Below are positions 25,315 through 34,096 of a DNA stretch of 64,000 nt, piece after piece. The stretch is from Diaminobutyricimonas sp. LJ205 (lineage in GTDB: Bacteria; Actinomycetota; Actinomycetes; Actinomycetales; Microbacteriaceae): NCBI RefSeq assembly GCF_009755725.1, contig NZ_CP046619.1:2232001-2296000 (forward strand), given 5' to 3'. The position numbers and the translations under genes are program-made. Numbering within the stretch: position 1 is the stretch's first letter; each line of letters starts with the position of its first letter. The notes beneath the pieces are model-generated. The model did no database searches and was not told the origin of the DNA. It saw nothing but the letters and a program-made list of their open reading frames with translations.

Positions 25315-26259
25315 CTAGCGGACGGTGCTGCCCGCTGCCTGATCCAGCAGCGGCAGTTCGGCGCGGGTCGGCAGGCTCTCCCAGTCACCTGCGGCGGTGA
25401 CCGCGAAGGCTCCGAGAGTCGTGCCGCGCTCGAGTCGGCCGGCGACATCCTCACCGTCCAGCAGCGCAGACAGGTAGCCGGCGGTGAAGGCGTCACCGGC
25501 TCCGATGGTGTCGACGACCGGCACGCGGCGCGCGGGAACTGACAGCGTCCCGCCCGCGTGGTACACCCCTGCGCCGTCGCCGCCGCGCTTCACGACGACC
25601 TCGCTGACGCCGGCGCGCAGCAGTTCGGCGGCCGCATCCGCCTCGGCGCCCTCGGCGACCAGGCCGAGTTCGTCGTCGGAGGCGAACACGATGGACGCCG
25701 TGCGTGCGATCGGGGCGAGGACCGCGGATGCCGCTTCCCGCGTCCAGAGCTTGCGGCGGTAGTTCACATCGAACGAGATCGTCACGCCGAGTCCTGCGGC
25801 ACGGCGGGCCAGTGCGGTGATCGCTTCGGCGGCGGACGCCGACAGCGCGGCAGTGATGCCGGTGATGTGCAGCACGCGAGTGCCTGACCGCAACAGGTTC
25901 TCAACGTCGGCCACCTCGAGCGCCGAGGCGGCCGAGCCTGCCCGGTAGTAGGCGACGCGGGAGATGTCGGCGATCCGGGTCTCGACCAGCAGCAGGCCGG
26001 TCGGCCTGGTGGCATCGATCATCACCGCAGTGTCGACGCCCTCGGCACGCAGGGTGCGGGTGACCAGTGCGCCGACCTCGTCGTCGCCGAGCCGTCCGGC
26101 CCAGCGCACGCGGTGTCCGAGTCGGGACAGGCCGATGGCGACGTTGGACTCTGCCCCGGCGATGGTGATGTTCGCGCCGCCGCCGAGCCGCAGCATCCCG
26201 CTCGCCCGGACCGATCCCATCGATTCGCCGATGGTCAACACCTCGGCGTCAGCGCTCAT
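25315..26259 (-). CDS. kdgK: 2-dehydro-3-deoxygluconokinase-like PfkB kinase
   Basis: This 314-residue ribokinase-fold enzyme would phosphorylate KDG or KDGal. The substrate-side GGGANITIAGAESNVAIGLSR is at the N-terminus, and the PfkB signature DTIGAGDAFTAGYLSALL contains the catalytic Asp. ATG 26259 overlaps the aldolase stop as ATGA; ATG 26268 is also possible, while the long upstream frame only mirrors the aldolase. With the aldolase and dehydratase upstream it completes a galactonate-type (De Ley-Doudoroff) sequence. Confidence 0.9.
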   Translation of the reverse strand: MSADAEVLTIGESMGSVRASGMLRLGGGANITIAGAESNVAIGLSRLGHRVRWAGRLGDDEVGALVTRTLRAEGVDTAVMIDATRPTGLLLVETRIADISRVAYYRAGSAASALEVADVENLLRSGTRVLHITGITAALSASAAEAITALARRAAGLGVTISFDVNYRRKLWTREAASAVLAPIARTASIVFASDDELGLVAEGAEADAAAELLRAGVSEVVVKRGGDGAGVYHAGGTLSVPARRVPVVDTIGAGDAFTAGYLSALLDGEDVAGRLERGTTLGAFAVTAAGDWESLPTRAELPLLDQAAGSTVR

Positions 26260-26903
26260 CTCAGCCATGGGGCAACGGTATCCCGGAAGCGTGCGGCCCG
26301 ATCGCGCAACGCGTCGAGGCTGCCGCCCTCCCCCGCGTCGCCGACGAGCGGGCCACCCAGCCCGAGCGCCACGGCGCCTGCGGCGAGATAGTCGGCCGCC
26401 TGGTCGAGACCGACGCCGCCGACTGCAAGCAGCGGCACCGTGGGCAGCGGATCGCGCAGCGCCTTGAGGTAGCTCGGTCCGCCGACCGACGCCGGGAACA
26501 GCTTCACCGCGGTGGCGCCCTGCTCCATGGCGGTGATCACCTCGGTCGGCGTCATCGCCCCAGCGAGCACCGGGAGTCCGATCCTGGCGCACTCGGCGAT
26601 GCTGCCGACGACAGCGGGGGTGACCGCGAAGGTCGCCCCGGCGTCGCGAACCCGGTGCACGTCGTCGGCAGTCAGCACCGTTCCGGCGCCGATCCGGGCA
26701 TCGGCCGGCGCCTCACGCGCGACGGTCTCGATCACCGCCAACGCGTCGGTGGTCGTGAGCGCCACCTCGACGTGGCGGACGCCCGCGTCGATCAGGGTGA
26801 GCGCCGCCCGCACAGAGGCGTCACGGTCGGTGCCTCGGATGATCGCGAGCAGCCGGTCTTGCCGCAGGCTGTCGAGCAGATCCACGTTCGTCACGCCGGT
26901 CAC
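26256..26903 (-). CDS. KDPG/KDPGal aldolase family enzyme (first copy)
   Basis: This roughly 215-residue class I aldolase would cleave 2-keto-3-deoxy-6-phosphogluconate or -galactonate to pyruvate and glyceraldehyde-3-phosphate. The Schiff-base lysine is in AVKLFPAS (about residue 133) and the base Glu is in HVEVALTT. The GTG at 26903 gives a four-base overlap (GTGA) with the dehydratase stop; GTG 26906 is equally open. The neighbours DgoD and KdgK favour the galactonate isomer. A second copy lies at 59855. Confidence 0.88.
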   Translation of the reverse strand: MTGVTNVDLLDSLRQDRLLAIIRGTDRDASVRAALTLIDAGVRHVEVALTTTDALAVIETVAREAPADARIGAGTVLTADDVHRVRDAGATFAVTPAVVGSIAECARIGLPVLAGAMTPTEVITAMEQGATAVKLFPASVGGPSYLKALRDPLPTVPLLAVGGVGLDQAADYLAAGAVALGLGGPLVGDAGEGGSLDALRDRAARFRDTVAPWLR

Positions 26904-28096
26904 CACTCCGCCAACGATCCGTCCGAGTGCCGCCAGAGCGGGGTACGCCAGGCGTTGCCAACGGCGTCCGCGGCGCGAACCGCCTCCTCGTCGATCTCGA
27001 TGCCGAGCCCGGGTGCGGTGAGCAGCTCGAAGTGGCCGTCGACGAATTTCAACGGTTCGGTGTCGGCGACGTAGTCGAGTACTTCGGCACCCTGGTTGTA
27101 GTGGATGCCGATGCTCTGCTCCTGGATCAGGTAGTTCGGCGTTGCGAACCCCACCTGCAGGCAGGCGGCCAGCGCGAGCGGGCCAAGCGGGCAGTGCGGC
27201 GCCAGCTGCACGTCGTAGACCTCGGCGAGTGCAGCGATCCTGCGCACCTCCGAGATGCCGCCGGCGTGTGCGAGGTCGGGCTGCGCGACGGCGATGCCTG
27301 CCTGCAGCACCGGGAGGAACTCCTGCCGGGAATACAGCCGTTCGCCGGTGGCGACCGGGATGGTCGTCGACCGGGTGAACTCGCCGATGGCGTGCGAGTT
27401 CTCGGGCACGAGCGGTTCTTCGATGAAGAACGGGTGCAACGGCTCTAGCAGCGGCGCGAGTCGGCGTGCCGTGGCCAGCGTGAACCTACCGTGGAAGTCG
27501 ACCGCGACATCCCGCTCCGGCCCGAGCACCTCGCGGGCGGCGGCCACCCGCTGCACGACGGCGTCGAGTTCCGCGCTGGATCCCATCTTGCCCATGCGCC
27601 CGCTGGCGTTCATCTTGACCGCGGTGAGGCCGACCTCGATCTGAGCCTGAATGTGGTCGCGCACCTCACTGGGGTCGTCGCCGCCGACCCAGCCATAGGC
27701 CCGGATCCGGTCGCGCACGGCGCCGCCGAGCAGCTGGTGCACCGGAACGCCGAGGCGTTTGCCGGCGATGTCCCAGAGCGCGTGGTCGATCCCGGACACC
27801 GCCGAGGCGAGCACGGCTCCGCCGCGGTAGAAGCCACCCTTGGTGAGCACCTGCCAGTGGTCCTCGATCCGGCTGGCGTCCCGGCCGACGAGGTACTCGG
27901 CGAACTGGTCGATCGCGGTGCGGACGATGCCGGAGTTGCCCTCGAGCGACCCCTCCCCCCAGCCGACGATGCCGGACTGGGTTTCGATCCGCACGAACAG
28001 CCAGCGTGGGGCGACCAGGAAGGTCTCGATCCGGCTGATCAGGTCGGGTTGGTCCCGTGCGGCCGACGGGTCGTCGGCCGTGAGGTGGAGCGTCAC
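26900..28096 (-). CDS. dgoD: Galactonate dehydratase-like enolase superfamily enzyme
   Basis: This 398-residue mandelate racemase-like protein shows metal-ligand motifs VDFHGRF (Asp), FIEEPLVPE (Glu) and ATGERLYSR (Glu), and a catalytic His in APHCPLGPLAL. The N-terminal capping domain has the WLFVRIET start and VGWGEGSLEG loop of DgoD. It would dehydrate D-galactonate to 2-keto-3-deoxygalactonate. It follows the importer permeases by four bases and overlaps the aldolase. Related acid-sugar dehydratases cannot be excluded. Confidence 0.88.
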   Translation of the reverse strand: MTLHLTADDPSAARDQPDLISRIETFLVAPRWLFVRIETQSGIVGWGEGSLEGNSGIVRTAIDQFAEYLVGRDASRIEDHWQVLTKGGFYRGGAVLASAVSGIDHALWDIAGKRLGVPVHQLLGGAVRDRIRAYGWVGGDDPSEVRDHIQAQIEVGLTAVKMNASGRMGKMGSSAELDAVVQRVAAAREVLGPERDVAVDFHGRFTLATARRLAPLLEPLHPFFIEEPLVPENSHAIGEFTRSTTIPVATGERLYSRQEFLPVLQAGIAVAQPDLAHAGGISEVRRIAALAEVYDVQLAPHCPLGPLALAACLQVGFATPNYLIQEQSIGIHYNQGAEVLDYVADTEPLKFVDGHFELLTAPGLGIEIDEEAVRAADAVGNAWRTPLWRHSDGSLAEW

Positions 28097-28100
28097 GGGG

Positions 28101-28976
28101 TTATCCCTTCGTTGCGCCGGCGGTGAGGCCGGAGACGATGTATTTCTGGGTGAACAGTGCGATCACCATGATCGGGATGGTGATGATCACGGCGGCGGCC
28201 ATCAATCCACCCCAGTCGATCGACGCGTAGGCGACGAAGTCGAAGATCGCGACCGGGAGCGTCTTCGTGCGCGCCCCGGACAGCACCAAGGCGAACATGA
28301 AGTTGTTCCACGAGAAGATGAAGGACAGGATGCCCGCGGTGGCGATTCCCGGCACCGACAGCGGCAGGCTGATCCTGAGGAACGCCCCGATCGGGGTGAG
28401 CCCATCCACCTGCGCCTGCTCCTCGAGCTCGAGCGGGAGCGAGTCGAAGAACGACATCATGATGTAGACGATCAGCGGCAGCGCGACGAACATGTGCGAC
28501 AGGATCAGCACCTCGTAGCTGCCCACCAGGCGCAGGTTCGAGAAGATCAGGTACCAGGGCACCAGGAGGCTGACGCCGGGGATGATGCGGGCCAGCAGCA
28601 CCAGCGCCGCCGACTTCTTCATCACGAACCGGCTCATCGAGTACGCCGCCGGCACACCCAGGATCAGCGACAGGGCCGTGGATGCGAGGCCGATCCAGAA
28701 GCTGTTGAAGATGTACTGCAGGTAGTTGGCCTGCCCGAACACCGTCTCGTAGTTCTGCATCGTCGGCGAGAACACGAACGCCGATTCCGGGTTGTAGATG
28801 TCGACGTTGGTCTTGAATGATGCGAGTACCATCCACGCCAGCGGGGCGACGAAGGTCAGCACGATGACCGCGAGCATGATCACCCGGAAGGCGGGGTAGG
28901 CGGCTGACTTGCGCTTGCGGGGCTGCCGTGTCCGCGGTGCGGTTGCCGGTGTCTCCCGAACAAGGGTCGAGGTCAT
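28101..28976 (-). CDS. Carbohydrate ABC transporter permease (CUT1, MalG/UgpE type)
   Basis: This 291-residue protein has six predicted helices and the EAA motif EEQAQVDGLTPIGAFLRISLPL (about residues 190-210; only the core is quoted) that contacts the ATPase. It overlaps the partner permease gene by four bases. It forms the channel with the 28973 gene product; the lipoprotein at 29997 delivers the substrate. No ATPase gene is in this operon, so a shared MsiK-type ATPase elsewhere is implied. Confidence 0.92.
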   Translation of the reverse strand: MTSTLVRETPATAPRTRQPRKRKSAAYPAFRVIMLAVIVLTFVAPLAWMVLASFKTNVDIYNPESAFVFSPTMQNYETVFGQANYLQYIFNSFWIGLASTALSLILGVPAAYSMSRFVMKKSAALVLLARIIPGVSLLVPWYLIFSNLRLVGSYEVLILSHMFVALPLIVYIMMSFFDSLPLELEEQAQVDGLTPIGAFLRISLPLSVPGIATAGILSFIFSWNNFMFALVLSGARTKTLPVAIFDFVAYASIDWGGLMAAAVIITIPIMVIALFTQKYIVSGLTAGATKG

Positions 28977-29893
28977 GAGTTGCTCCTCTTCTTACGGATG
29001 GTGAGCAGCCAGATGCAGCCGATGATCATCAGGAAGAAGATGATCAGGACCGTCGACGAGACGCCGTAGTCGTTGTAGTCGAAGCTGAGGCCATAGGCGT
29101 AGACATTGAGCGTCTCGACCTCATGGAATGAGCCGCCGCCCTTGCCCTTGGTTGCGTACAGGATGTCGAAGGTCTTCAGCGCGTCGATGCCGCGCAGCAG
29201 GATCGCCGTGATGAAGGTCGGCATGATCAGCGGGAAGGTGACGTACCAGAACCGCTGCCAGGCGGTGGCGCCGTCGACGCGCGCCGCCTCATCGGGCTCG
29301 TCGGACAGCGAGGTCAGGCCGGCGAGCAGGATCAGCACGACCATCGGCGTCCACTGCCAGATGTCGATGAAGATCAGGGTGGGCAGCGCCGTGGTCTGCC
29401 CCGACAGCCAGGGCTGGGCGGGGATGCCGAACCAGGAGAGCATCTGGTTCGCGAAGCCGATGTTGGGCTCGAAGATCAGTCGCCACATCATGCCGACCGC
29501 GACCGGCGTTGCCACCAGCGGCAGCAGGATCGCGACGCGCACCCACTTCTCGCCGCGGAACGGGCGCCAGAGCAGCAGTGCGATGCACATGCCGAGGCCC
29601 ATCTCGAACAGCAGCGCACCGCCGGTGAAGGCTGCGGTGCGCAGCACAGCCGGCCAGAACCGTTCGGTGTCGGTAAGAACGTCGAAGTAGTTCTCGAGGC
29701 CGATGAATTCGGACTCCGCCCTGACCGAGCCGGAGGCGTCGGTGAGGCTGAGGTAGAGGGTCCAGCCGACCGGGAAGATGATCAGCAAGGCCACGAAGAC
29801 CATGGCGGGGGCCGCGAGGACCCACTTGCGGTTGTGATTGGCCCAGCGTGAGAACGCGTCGAAGGGGCCGCGGGGGCGGGCGAGTACGCTCAC
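28973..29893 (-). CDS. Carbohydrate ABC transporter permease (CUT1, MalF/UgpA type)
   Basis: This 306-residue integral membrane protein has an N-terminal cytoplasmic tail, six helices and the EAA loop DEAARVDGATAWQRFWYVTF. It pairs with the MalG-type permease. It is separated from the binding-protein gene by a 103-base spacer that contains a stable hairpin, which may lower its expression relative to the binding protein. Confidence 0.92.
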   Translation of the reverse strand: MSVLARPRGPFDAFSRWANHNRKWVLAAPAMVFVALLIIFPVGWTLYLSLTDASGSVRAESEFIGLENYFDVLTDTERFWPAVLRTAAFTGGALLFEMGLGMCIALLLWRPFRGEKWVRVAILLPLVATPVAVGMMWRLIFEPNIGFANQMLSWFGIPAQPWLSGQTTALPTLIFIDIWQWTPMVVLILLAGLTSLSDEPDEAARVDGATAWQRFWYVTFPLIMPTFITAILLRGIDALKTFDILYATKGKGGGSFHEVETLNVYAYGLSFDYNDYGVSSTVLIIFFLMIIGCIWLLTIRKKRSNS

Positions 29894-29953
29894 CGGTCAC
29901 CTCTCTTGAATCGTGGACGCGGATGTGCGCCACGACGTCGTGGTTGGGGCGGG

Positions 29954-29988
29954 TGTGGCGGACCTGCCTGATGAGCAGGCCCGCCACA
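29954..29988 (-). terminator. Hairpin between binding protein and permeases
   Basis: The 14-base arms TGTGGCGGACCTGC and GCAGGCCCGCCACA (one mismatch) surround a seven-base loop. Such stem-loops after a binding-protein gene often stabilise its mRNA or cause partial termination. Confidence 0.65.
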
Positions 29989-29996
29989 TCCGTGTG

Positions 29997-31292
29997 TTAC
30001 TCGTTCTCTTCGTCCAGGAATTCCTGGAACTTCGCCTGGGCGGCGGCGATTGCCGCATCGAGGTCACCACCGGTGATGGAGGTCACGATCGGCGCGCCCA
30101 CGATCTCGCGGGCCTCGGCAACCGAGATCACGAGCGGGCGGTCGTAGCCGACACCGGTCTCGGCGCTGGCGAGGATCGCCTCGGCGAGGTCGGCCGGGTA
30201 GGTCTCGACGCCGGCCGGGTCCTCCCAGACCGAGGTGCGCGGACCGGGAACGCCGGCCTGCTGGATCTCGAGGGTCTTCTCCTTGCTGGTCGCCCATTCG
30301 ATGAACTTCCACGCGTTGTCGTAGTTGCTTGACGCGGCGTTGATGCCGAGCGCCCACGACGGCACGTTGTAGGCGCGCGAGCCCTCGTCACCGGCGGGGA
30401 ACTGGGCGAAGCCGACCGTCTCGGAGACGGTCGAGTTGGCCGGGTCGGCGGCGTTCTTGTAAAGGCTGTCGGCCTCGGTGTAGAACGCTGCGTTGCCCTG
30501 CGTGAAGATTGCCATGGCTTCCGGCCAGCTCATGTCGGTGCTGACGTTCTCCGGCCCGTGTTCACGGATCAGGCGCCCGTACAGCTCGTACGCCTTGCGG
30601 GCTTCCTTGGTGTCGAGGGTGGCGTTGCCGTCCTCGTCGAAGAAGTCGCCGCCGCTGGAGTGCAGGAAGCTGGAGAACTGGGTCACCGCAGCCGAGACAC
30701 CGGTGCGGGCGACGAATCCGGCGATGCCGGGGTTCGCCGCTGCGATGGTTTCGGCCGCTTCCTCGAGCTCCTCGAGCGTGGTCGGAACCTCGAGTCCGGC
30801 TGCTTCAAGCAGGTCCTTGCGGTAGTAGAGCACCTCACGCTCGGTGATGATCGGCACGCCGACGACCTCACCCTCGAAGGTAGTCGCCCCGACCGGACCG
30901 GCCTGGAAGTCGTCCCAGTCCCATTCGGCGTTCTCGCCGACCGAGTCGGAGATCTCGGCGAGGTAGCCGTTCTGCGCGAACAGCTTGCCCTCCTGGAGCG
31001 GGCGGTACATCATCACGTCGATCTCATCGGTTCCGGCGTTGAGCTTGACGTTGTACTGGTCGGACAGCTGGTCCTCGCCGAGCTGGGTGAGGGTGACCTT
31101 GATGCCGGTCTCTTCCTCGAACTCCGGCAGAGCCTCCTTGACGATGTCCGTCCAGACGTGGTTCGCCAGAGTGACGTTGAGGACGTCCGAGCCCTCGTCA
31201 CCACTGGTCGAACTGCACGAAACCAGAGTTGCTGCCGCGAGCGCTGCCGCGGTGACAACACCGGCGACGCGAATGCTGCTGTGCTTCTTCAC
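29997..31292 (-). CDS. Extracellular solute-binding lipoprotein (CUT1, family 1)
   Basis: A 431-residue lipoprotein. GTG 31292 has GGAGG four bases upstream; the longer frame adds an unlikely N-terminus. The signal peptide ends with LVSC (lipobox). The mature protein has the sugar-binding profile, with VPIITEREVLYYRKDLLEAA and a conserved WALGINAAS stretch. It is expected to bind a sugar or sugar acid for import by the two permeases. It is divergent from the FCD regulator at 31428, with a 135-base shared control region. Confidence 0.9.
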   Translation of the reverse strand: MKKHSSIRVAGVVTAAALAAATLVSCSSTSGDEGSDVLNVTLANHVWTDIVKEALPEFEEETGIKVTLTQLGEDQLSDQYNVKLNAGTDEIDVMMYRPLQEGKLFAQNGYLAEISDSVGENAEWDWDDFQAGPVGATTFEGEVVGVPIITEREVLYYRKDLLEAAGLEVPTTLEELEEAAETIAAANPGIAGFVARTGVSAAVTQFSSFLHSSGGDFFDEDGNATLDTKEARKAYELYGRLIREHGPENVSTDMSWPEAMAIFTQGNAAFYTEADSLYKNAADPANSTVSETVGFAQFPAGDEGSRAYNVPSWALGINAASSNYDNAWKFIEWATSKEKTLEIQQAGVPGPRTSVWEDPAGVETYPADLAEAILASAETGVGYDRPLVISVAEAREIVGAPIVTSITGGDLDAAIAAAQAKFQEFLDEENE

Positions 31293-31383
31293 ATTGCCTC
31301 CATTCCGGGTGCCAGCGTCATCGCCAGGCACCAGGGCAGTCGCATCCTTACGTCTGCCTCAATGAGGGAGAATAGCCTTAATG

Positions 31384-31395
31384 ATCTGATTTATT
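31384..31395 (+). promoter_or_regulatory. Shared 12-base motif, possible operator (copy 2)
   Basis: ATCTGATTTATT is identical to the copy before gntK and overlaps the -35 region of the regulator promoter. The location between divergent genes suits autoregulation. Confidence 0.45.
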
Positions 31396-31421
31396 CAACC
31401 GGATGTGGCTTTGGGTATGAT
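31394..31421 (+). promoter_or_regulatory. Predicted promoter of the FCD regulator (leaderless)
   Basis: The -35 TTCAAC (31394-31399), 16-base spacer and -10 TATGAT (31416-31421) place the start at or next to the ATG at 31428, with no room for a ribosome site. Confidence 0.6.
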
Positions 31422-31427
31422 TTGCCA

Positions 31428-32207
31428 ATGGATGCGCCTGCAAAACCGAGCCCGGACGCCGCAGTGGCGGCCGCCCAGCCCGTGACCGACCTGTCGGCGC
31501 TGCACAATCGGGTGCTCGATGCCCTCGGTCAGGCCATCTGCGAAGGCCGGCTCGCCGCCGACAGCACCATCACCACCGAGGAACTCGAACGGCACTACGG
31601 TGTGTCCCGGTCGGTCATCCGCGAGTCGCTGCGGGCGCTCGAGGCTATGGGCATGGTCACGTCGAAGCGGCGCGTCGGCAACCGCATCCTGCCGAGCGAC
31701 GAGTGGAACGTGTACGACCGCAACGTCATCCGCTGGCGACTCGCGGGCCGCGACCGGCTCTCCCAGCTGAAGTCCCTGATCGAGCTGCGCACCGCGATCG
31801 AGCCGGCTGCCGCCGGTCTCGCCGCCAGCCGGGCGAGCCTCACCCAGGCCAGTGACCTGGTCGGGCTGGCCGGCAGGCTCTGGGCGGCCGGACGCGGCGG
31901 CGACAGCGAACTGTTCCTGGAGCTCGACGTCCAGTTCCACGCGCTGGTGCTGGACATGAGCGGCAACCAGATGTTCGCACGGCTGAATGACCTGGTTTCA
32001 GAGGTGCTGATCGGCCGTACCCATTACGGCCTGATCCCCCAGTTTCCGAACCATGAGGCGCTGCAATTGCACGTCGACGTCGCGGGCGGCATCCAGAGCG
32101 GCAACGCCGAAGCGGCCAGTCGGGCGATGATCCAGATCATGGAGCGCTCGATGGCCGAGACATCCGAATTATGGGAGCGGAACGCCCCGGTCGAGGCCTC
32201 GCCCTGA
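31428..32207 (+). CDS. GntR-family regulator with FCD domain
   Basis: A 259-residue regulator: Ala-rich N-terminal extension, HTH with LERHYGVSRSVIRESLRALE (about residues 47-66), then an FCD domain (LELDVQFHALVL, HVDVAGGIQ). The open frame continues far upstream but only mirrors the binding-protein gene. The leaderless ATG start is supported by the promoter. It is divergent from the galactonate-type operon and convergent with gluconokinase 2, so it probably controls one or both. Codon 248 is a rare TTA. Confidence 0.88.
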   Translation: MDAPAKPSPDAAVAAAQPVTDLSALHNRVLDALGQAICEGRLAADSTITTEELERHYGVSRSVIRESLRALEAMGMVTSKRRVGNRILPSDEWNVYDRNVIRWRLAGRDRLSQLKSLIELRTAIEPAAAGLAASRASLTQASDLVGLAGRLWAAGRGGDSELFLELDVQFHALVLDMSGNQMFARLNDLVSEVLIGRTHYGLIPQFPNHEALQLHVDVAGGIQSGNAEAASRAMIQIMERSMAETSELWERNAPVEASP

Positions 32208-32220
32208 CCGGCATCCGCGC

Positions 32221-32279
32221 CACCAGAAAGCCGCTCGCCGCACCCGATATGACGGGTGCGGCGAGCGGGTTTTCTGGTG
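32221..32279. terminator. Long palindrome between convergent genes
   Basis: The 26-27-base arms (CACCAGAAAGCCGCTCGCCG continuing to CACCCG, and its complement) surround the six-base loop ATATGA. It lies between the convergent regulator and gluconokinase genes. It is a likely bidirectional terminator; no long U-tract is present. Confidence 0.75.
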
Positions 32280-32292
32280 CGGTGACTGGCAG

Positions 32293-32823
32293 CTAGTCGC
32301 GGCTGCGGACGCCCGCGACCGCCTGGTCGAGGATCTCGCGCACCGTGCCGGCAACATCAACGACGAAGCCCGGCTCGTCGGAGGCCAGTTCTTCGAGGGA
32401 GGCGAACTGGGAGTCCAGGAGGCTCGGCGGCATGAAGTGGTCGCTGCGTCCCTCGGTGCGGGCTCCGAGAACCTCGCGCGAGCCGTGCAGGTGCACGAAC
32501 AGCGTGCCGGGCGCCTGCTGCCGGATCGCATCCCGGTAACGACGCTTGAGCGCCGAGCAGGCCATCACGAGTCCCGTGCCGGATCCGCGACCTGCAGCGA
32601 GCGCGTCACCGACCTTGGCCAGCCACGGCCAGCGATCGTCGTCGTCGAGCGGCTGGCCGGAGGCCATCTTCTCGATGTTCTCCATCGGGTGCAGGTCGTC
32701 GGCGTCGGCGAACGGGACGCCGAGGTCGCGGGCCAGCAGGGCACCGATGGTGGATTTACCCGACCCCGAAACGCCCATCACCACGATGATGGGCGCCTCG
32801 GTGTCGGTCGATTCGTTCGTCAC
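32293..32823 (-). CDS. Gluconokinase (second copy)
   Basis: This 176-residue P-loop kinase is similar to the 24532 gene: Walker [43 protein letters not shown] and the [18 protein letters not shown] signature. It overlaps the mannonate dehydratase gene by four bases and is last in the glucuronide module. Gluconate is not an intermediate of the UxuB-ManD route, so it may serve gluconate released elsewhere or a related acid. Confidence 0.93.
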   Translation of the reverse strand: MTNESTDTEAPIIVVMGVSGSGKSTIGALLARDLGVPFADADDLHPMENIEKMASGQPLDDDDRWPWLAKVGDALAAGRGSGTGLVMACSALKRRYRDAIRQQAPGTLFVHLHGSREVLGARTEGRSDHFMPPSLLDSQFASLEELASDEPGFVVDVAGTVREILDQAVAGVRSRD

Positions 32824-34058
32824 CAGTCGTGCACCGTGCCGTCGGCGAGACGGTTGTACGGCAGGTAGGCGGTCTCGTACGGGTACTTGCCGGCCTCATC
32901 GACGTCCATGGTGACGCCGAGACCGGGCTTGTCGCCCGGGTGCAGGTAGCCGTCGATGAAGGTCATCGACTGGTCGAACACGGCGTTCGTCTTGTCGCCG
33001 TGCTGCATGTACTCCTGGATGCCGTAGTTGTGGATGGCGAGGCCCACGTGCAGCTGCGCGGCGAAGCCGACCGGCGAGATGTCGGTCGGTCCATGGAAGC
33101 CGGATTTGATCTGGTACTGGGCGGCGTAGTCCATGACCTTCTTCAGTGGGCTGATTCCACCGAAGTGCGTCGATGCTGCGCGCACGTAGTCGATCAGCTG
33201 TTCCTTGATGAGGTTCTGGAAGTCCCAGACGGTGTTGAAGATCTCACCGATGGCCAGCGGGGTGGTGGTGTGCTGGCGAACCAGACGCAGCGCCTCCTGG
33301 TTCTCGGCCGGGGTGCAGTCCTCGAGCCAGAACAGGTCGTAGGGCTCGAGCGACTTGCCGAGCTTCGCGGCCTGCAGCGGCGTCATCCGGTGGTGGCCAT
33401 CGTGCAGCAGCGGGAGTTCGGGGCCGAACTCGTTGCGAACCGCCTCGAACACGGTCGGCAGGTGGCGCAGGTACGAACGGGTGTCCCAGTCCTCCACTGA
33501 GGGCAGTGCACCGCGCTGCGCGGGCTCGTGGTCGTAGCGCACGCCCTCGTTGCCGGGCAGGCCCTTGTTCGAGGCGATGCCGTAGATCGACTCGAGGCCG
33601 GGAACGCCGGTCTGCACGCGGATCGAGCGGTAGCCGAGCTCCTGGTGCTCGCGGATGCTGTCGAACAGCTCGGGCAGTTCCTTGCCGGATGCGTGGCCGT
33701 ACGCCATCATTCCGTTGCGCGAGGCGCCACCGAGCAGCTGGTAGACCGGCATCCCGGCCGCCTTGCCCTTGATGTCCCAGAGGGCCATGTCGACGGCGGC
33801 GATGGACGCCATGGTCACCGGTCCGCGACGCCAGTAGGAGCTGCGGTAGAGGAACTGCCAGGTGTCCTCGATGCGGTGCGCGTCGACGCCGATGAGCAGC
33901 GGCACAACGTGCTCCTTGAGATACGAAACCACGGCGAGCTCACGCCCGTTCAGGGTTGCGTCTCCGAGGCCGACGAGTCCGTCATCCGTCGTCAGCCGAA
34001 GCGTGACGAAGTTGCGGTCCGGGCTGGTGACGATGACCTCGGCTTTTTCGATGATCAC
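32820..34058 (-). CDS. D-mannonate dehydratase-like (ManD/RspA) enolase superfamily enzyme
   Basis: This 412-residue enzyme has ManD hallmarks: the long loop after IRVQTGVPG, metal ligands in [22 protein letters not shown] and [19 protein letters not shown], and the classical C-terminus [12 protein letters not shown]. It dehydrates D-mannonate (some family members also gluconate) to 2-keto-3-deoxygluconate. It starts at GTG 34058 with a GAGGAAG ribosome site. It follows the glucuronide transporter and fits after UxaC and UxuB in the pathway. Confidence 0.92.
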   Translation of the reverse strand: MIIEKAEVIVTSPDRNFVTLRLTTDDGLVGLGDATLNGRELAVVSYLKEHVVPLLIGVDAHRIEDTWQFLYRSSYWRRGPVTMASIAAVDMALWDIKGKAAGMPVYQLLGGASRNGMMAYGHASGKELPELFDSIREHQELGYRSIRVQTGVPGLESIYGIASNKGLPGNEGVRYDHEPAQRGALPSVEDWDTRSYLRHLPTVFEAVRNEFGPELPLLHDGHHRMTPLQAAKLGKSLEPYDLFWLEDCTPAENQEALRLVRQHTTTPLAIGEIFNTVWDFQNLIKEQLIDYVRAASTHFGGISPLKKVMDYAAQYQIKSGFHGPTDISPVGFAAQLHVGLAIHNYGIQEYMQHGDKTNAVFDQSMTFIDGYLHPGDKPGLGVTMDVDEAGKYPYETAYLPYNRLADGTVHDW

Positions 34059-34096
34059 AGTTGTTTTCTTCCTCTTCTGGATGGTGGATCGGGGCT

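Noticed and set aside
30558-31427. Upstream extension of the FCD regulator
   Set aside because: This part lies antisense to the binding-protein gene, has no family similarity, and a promoter sits just before ATG 31428.
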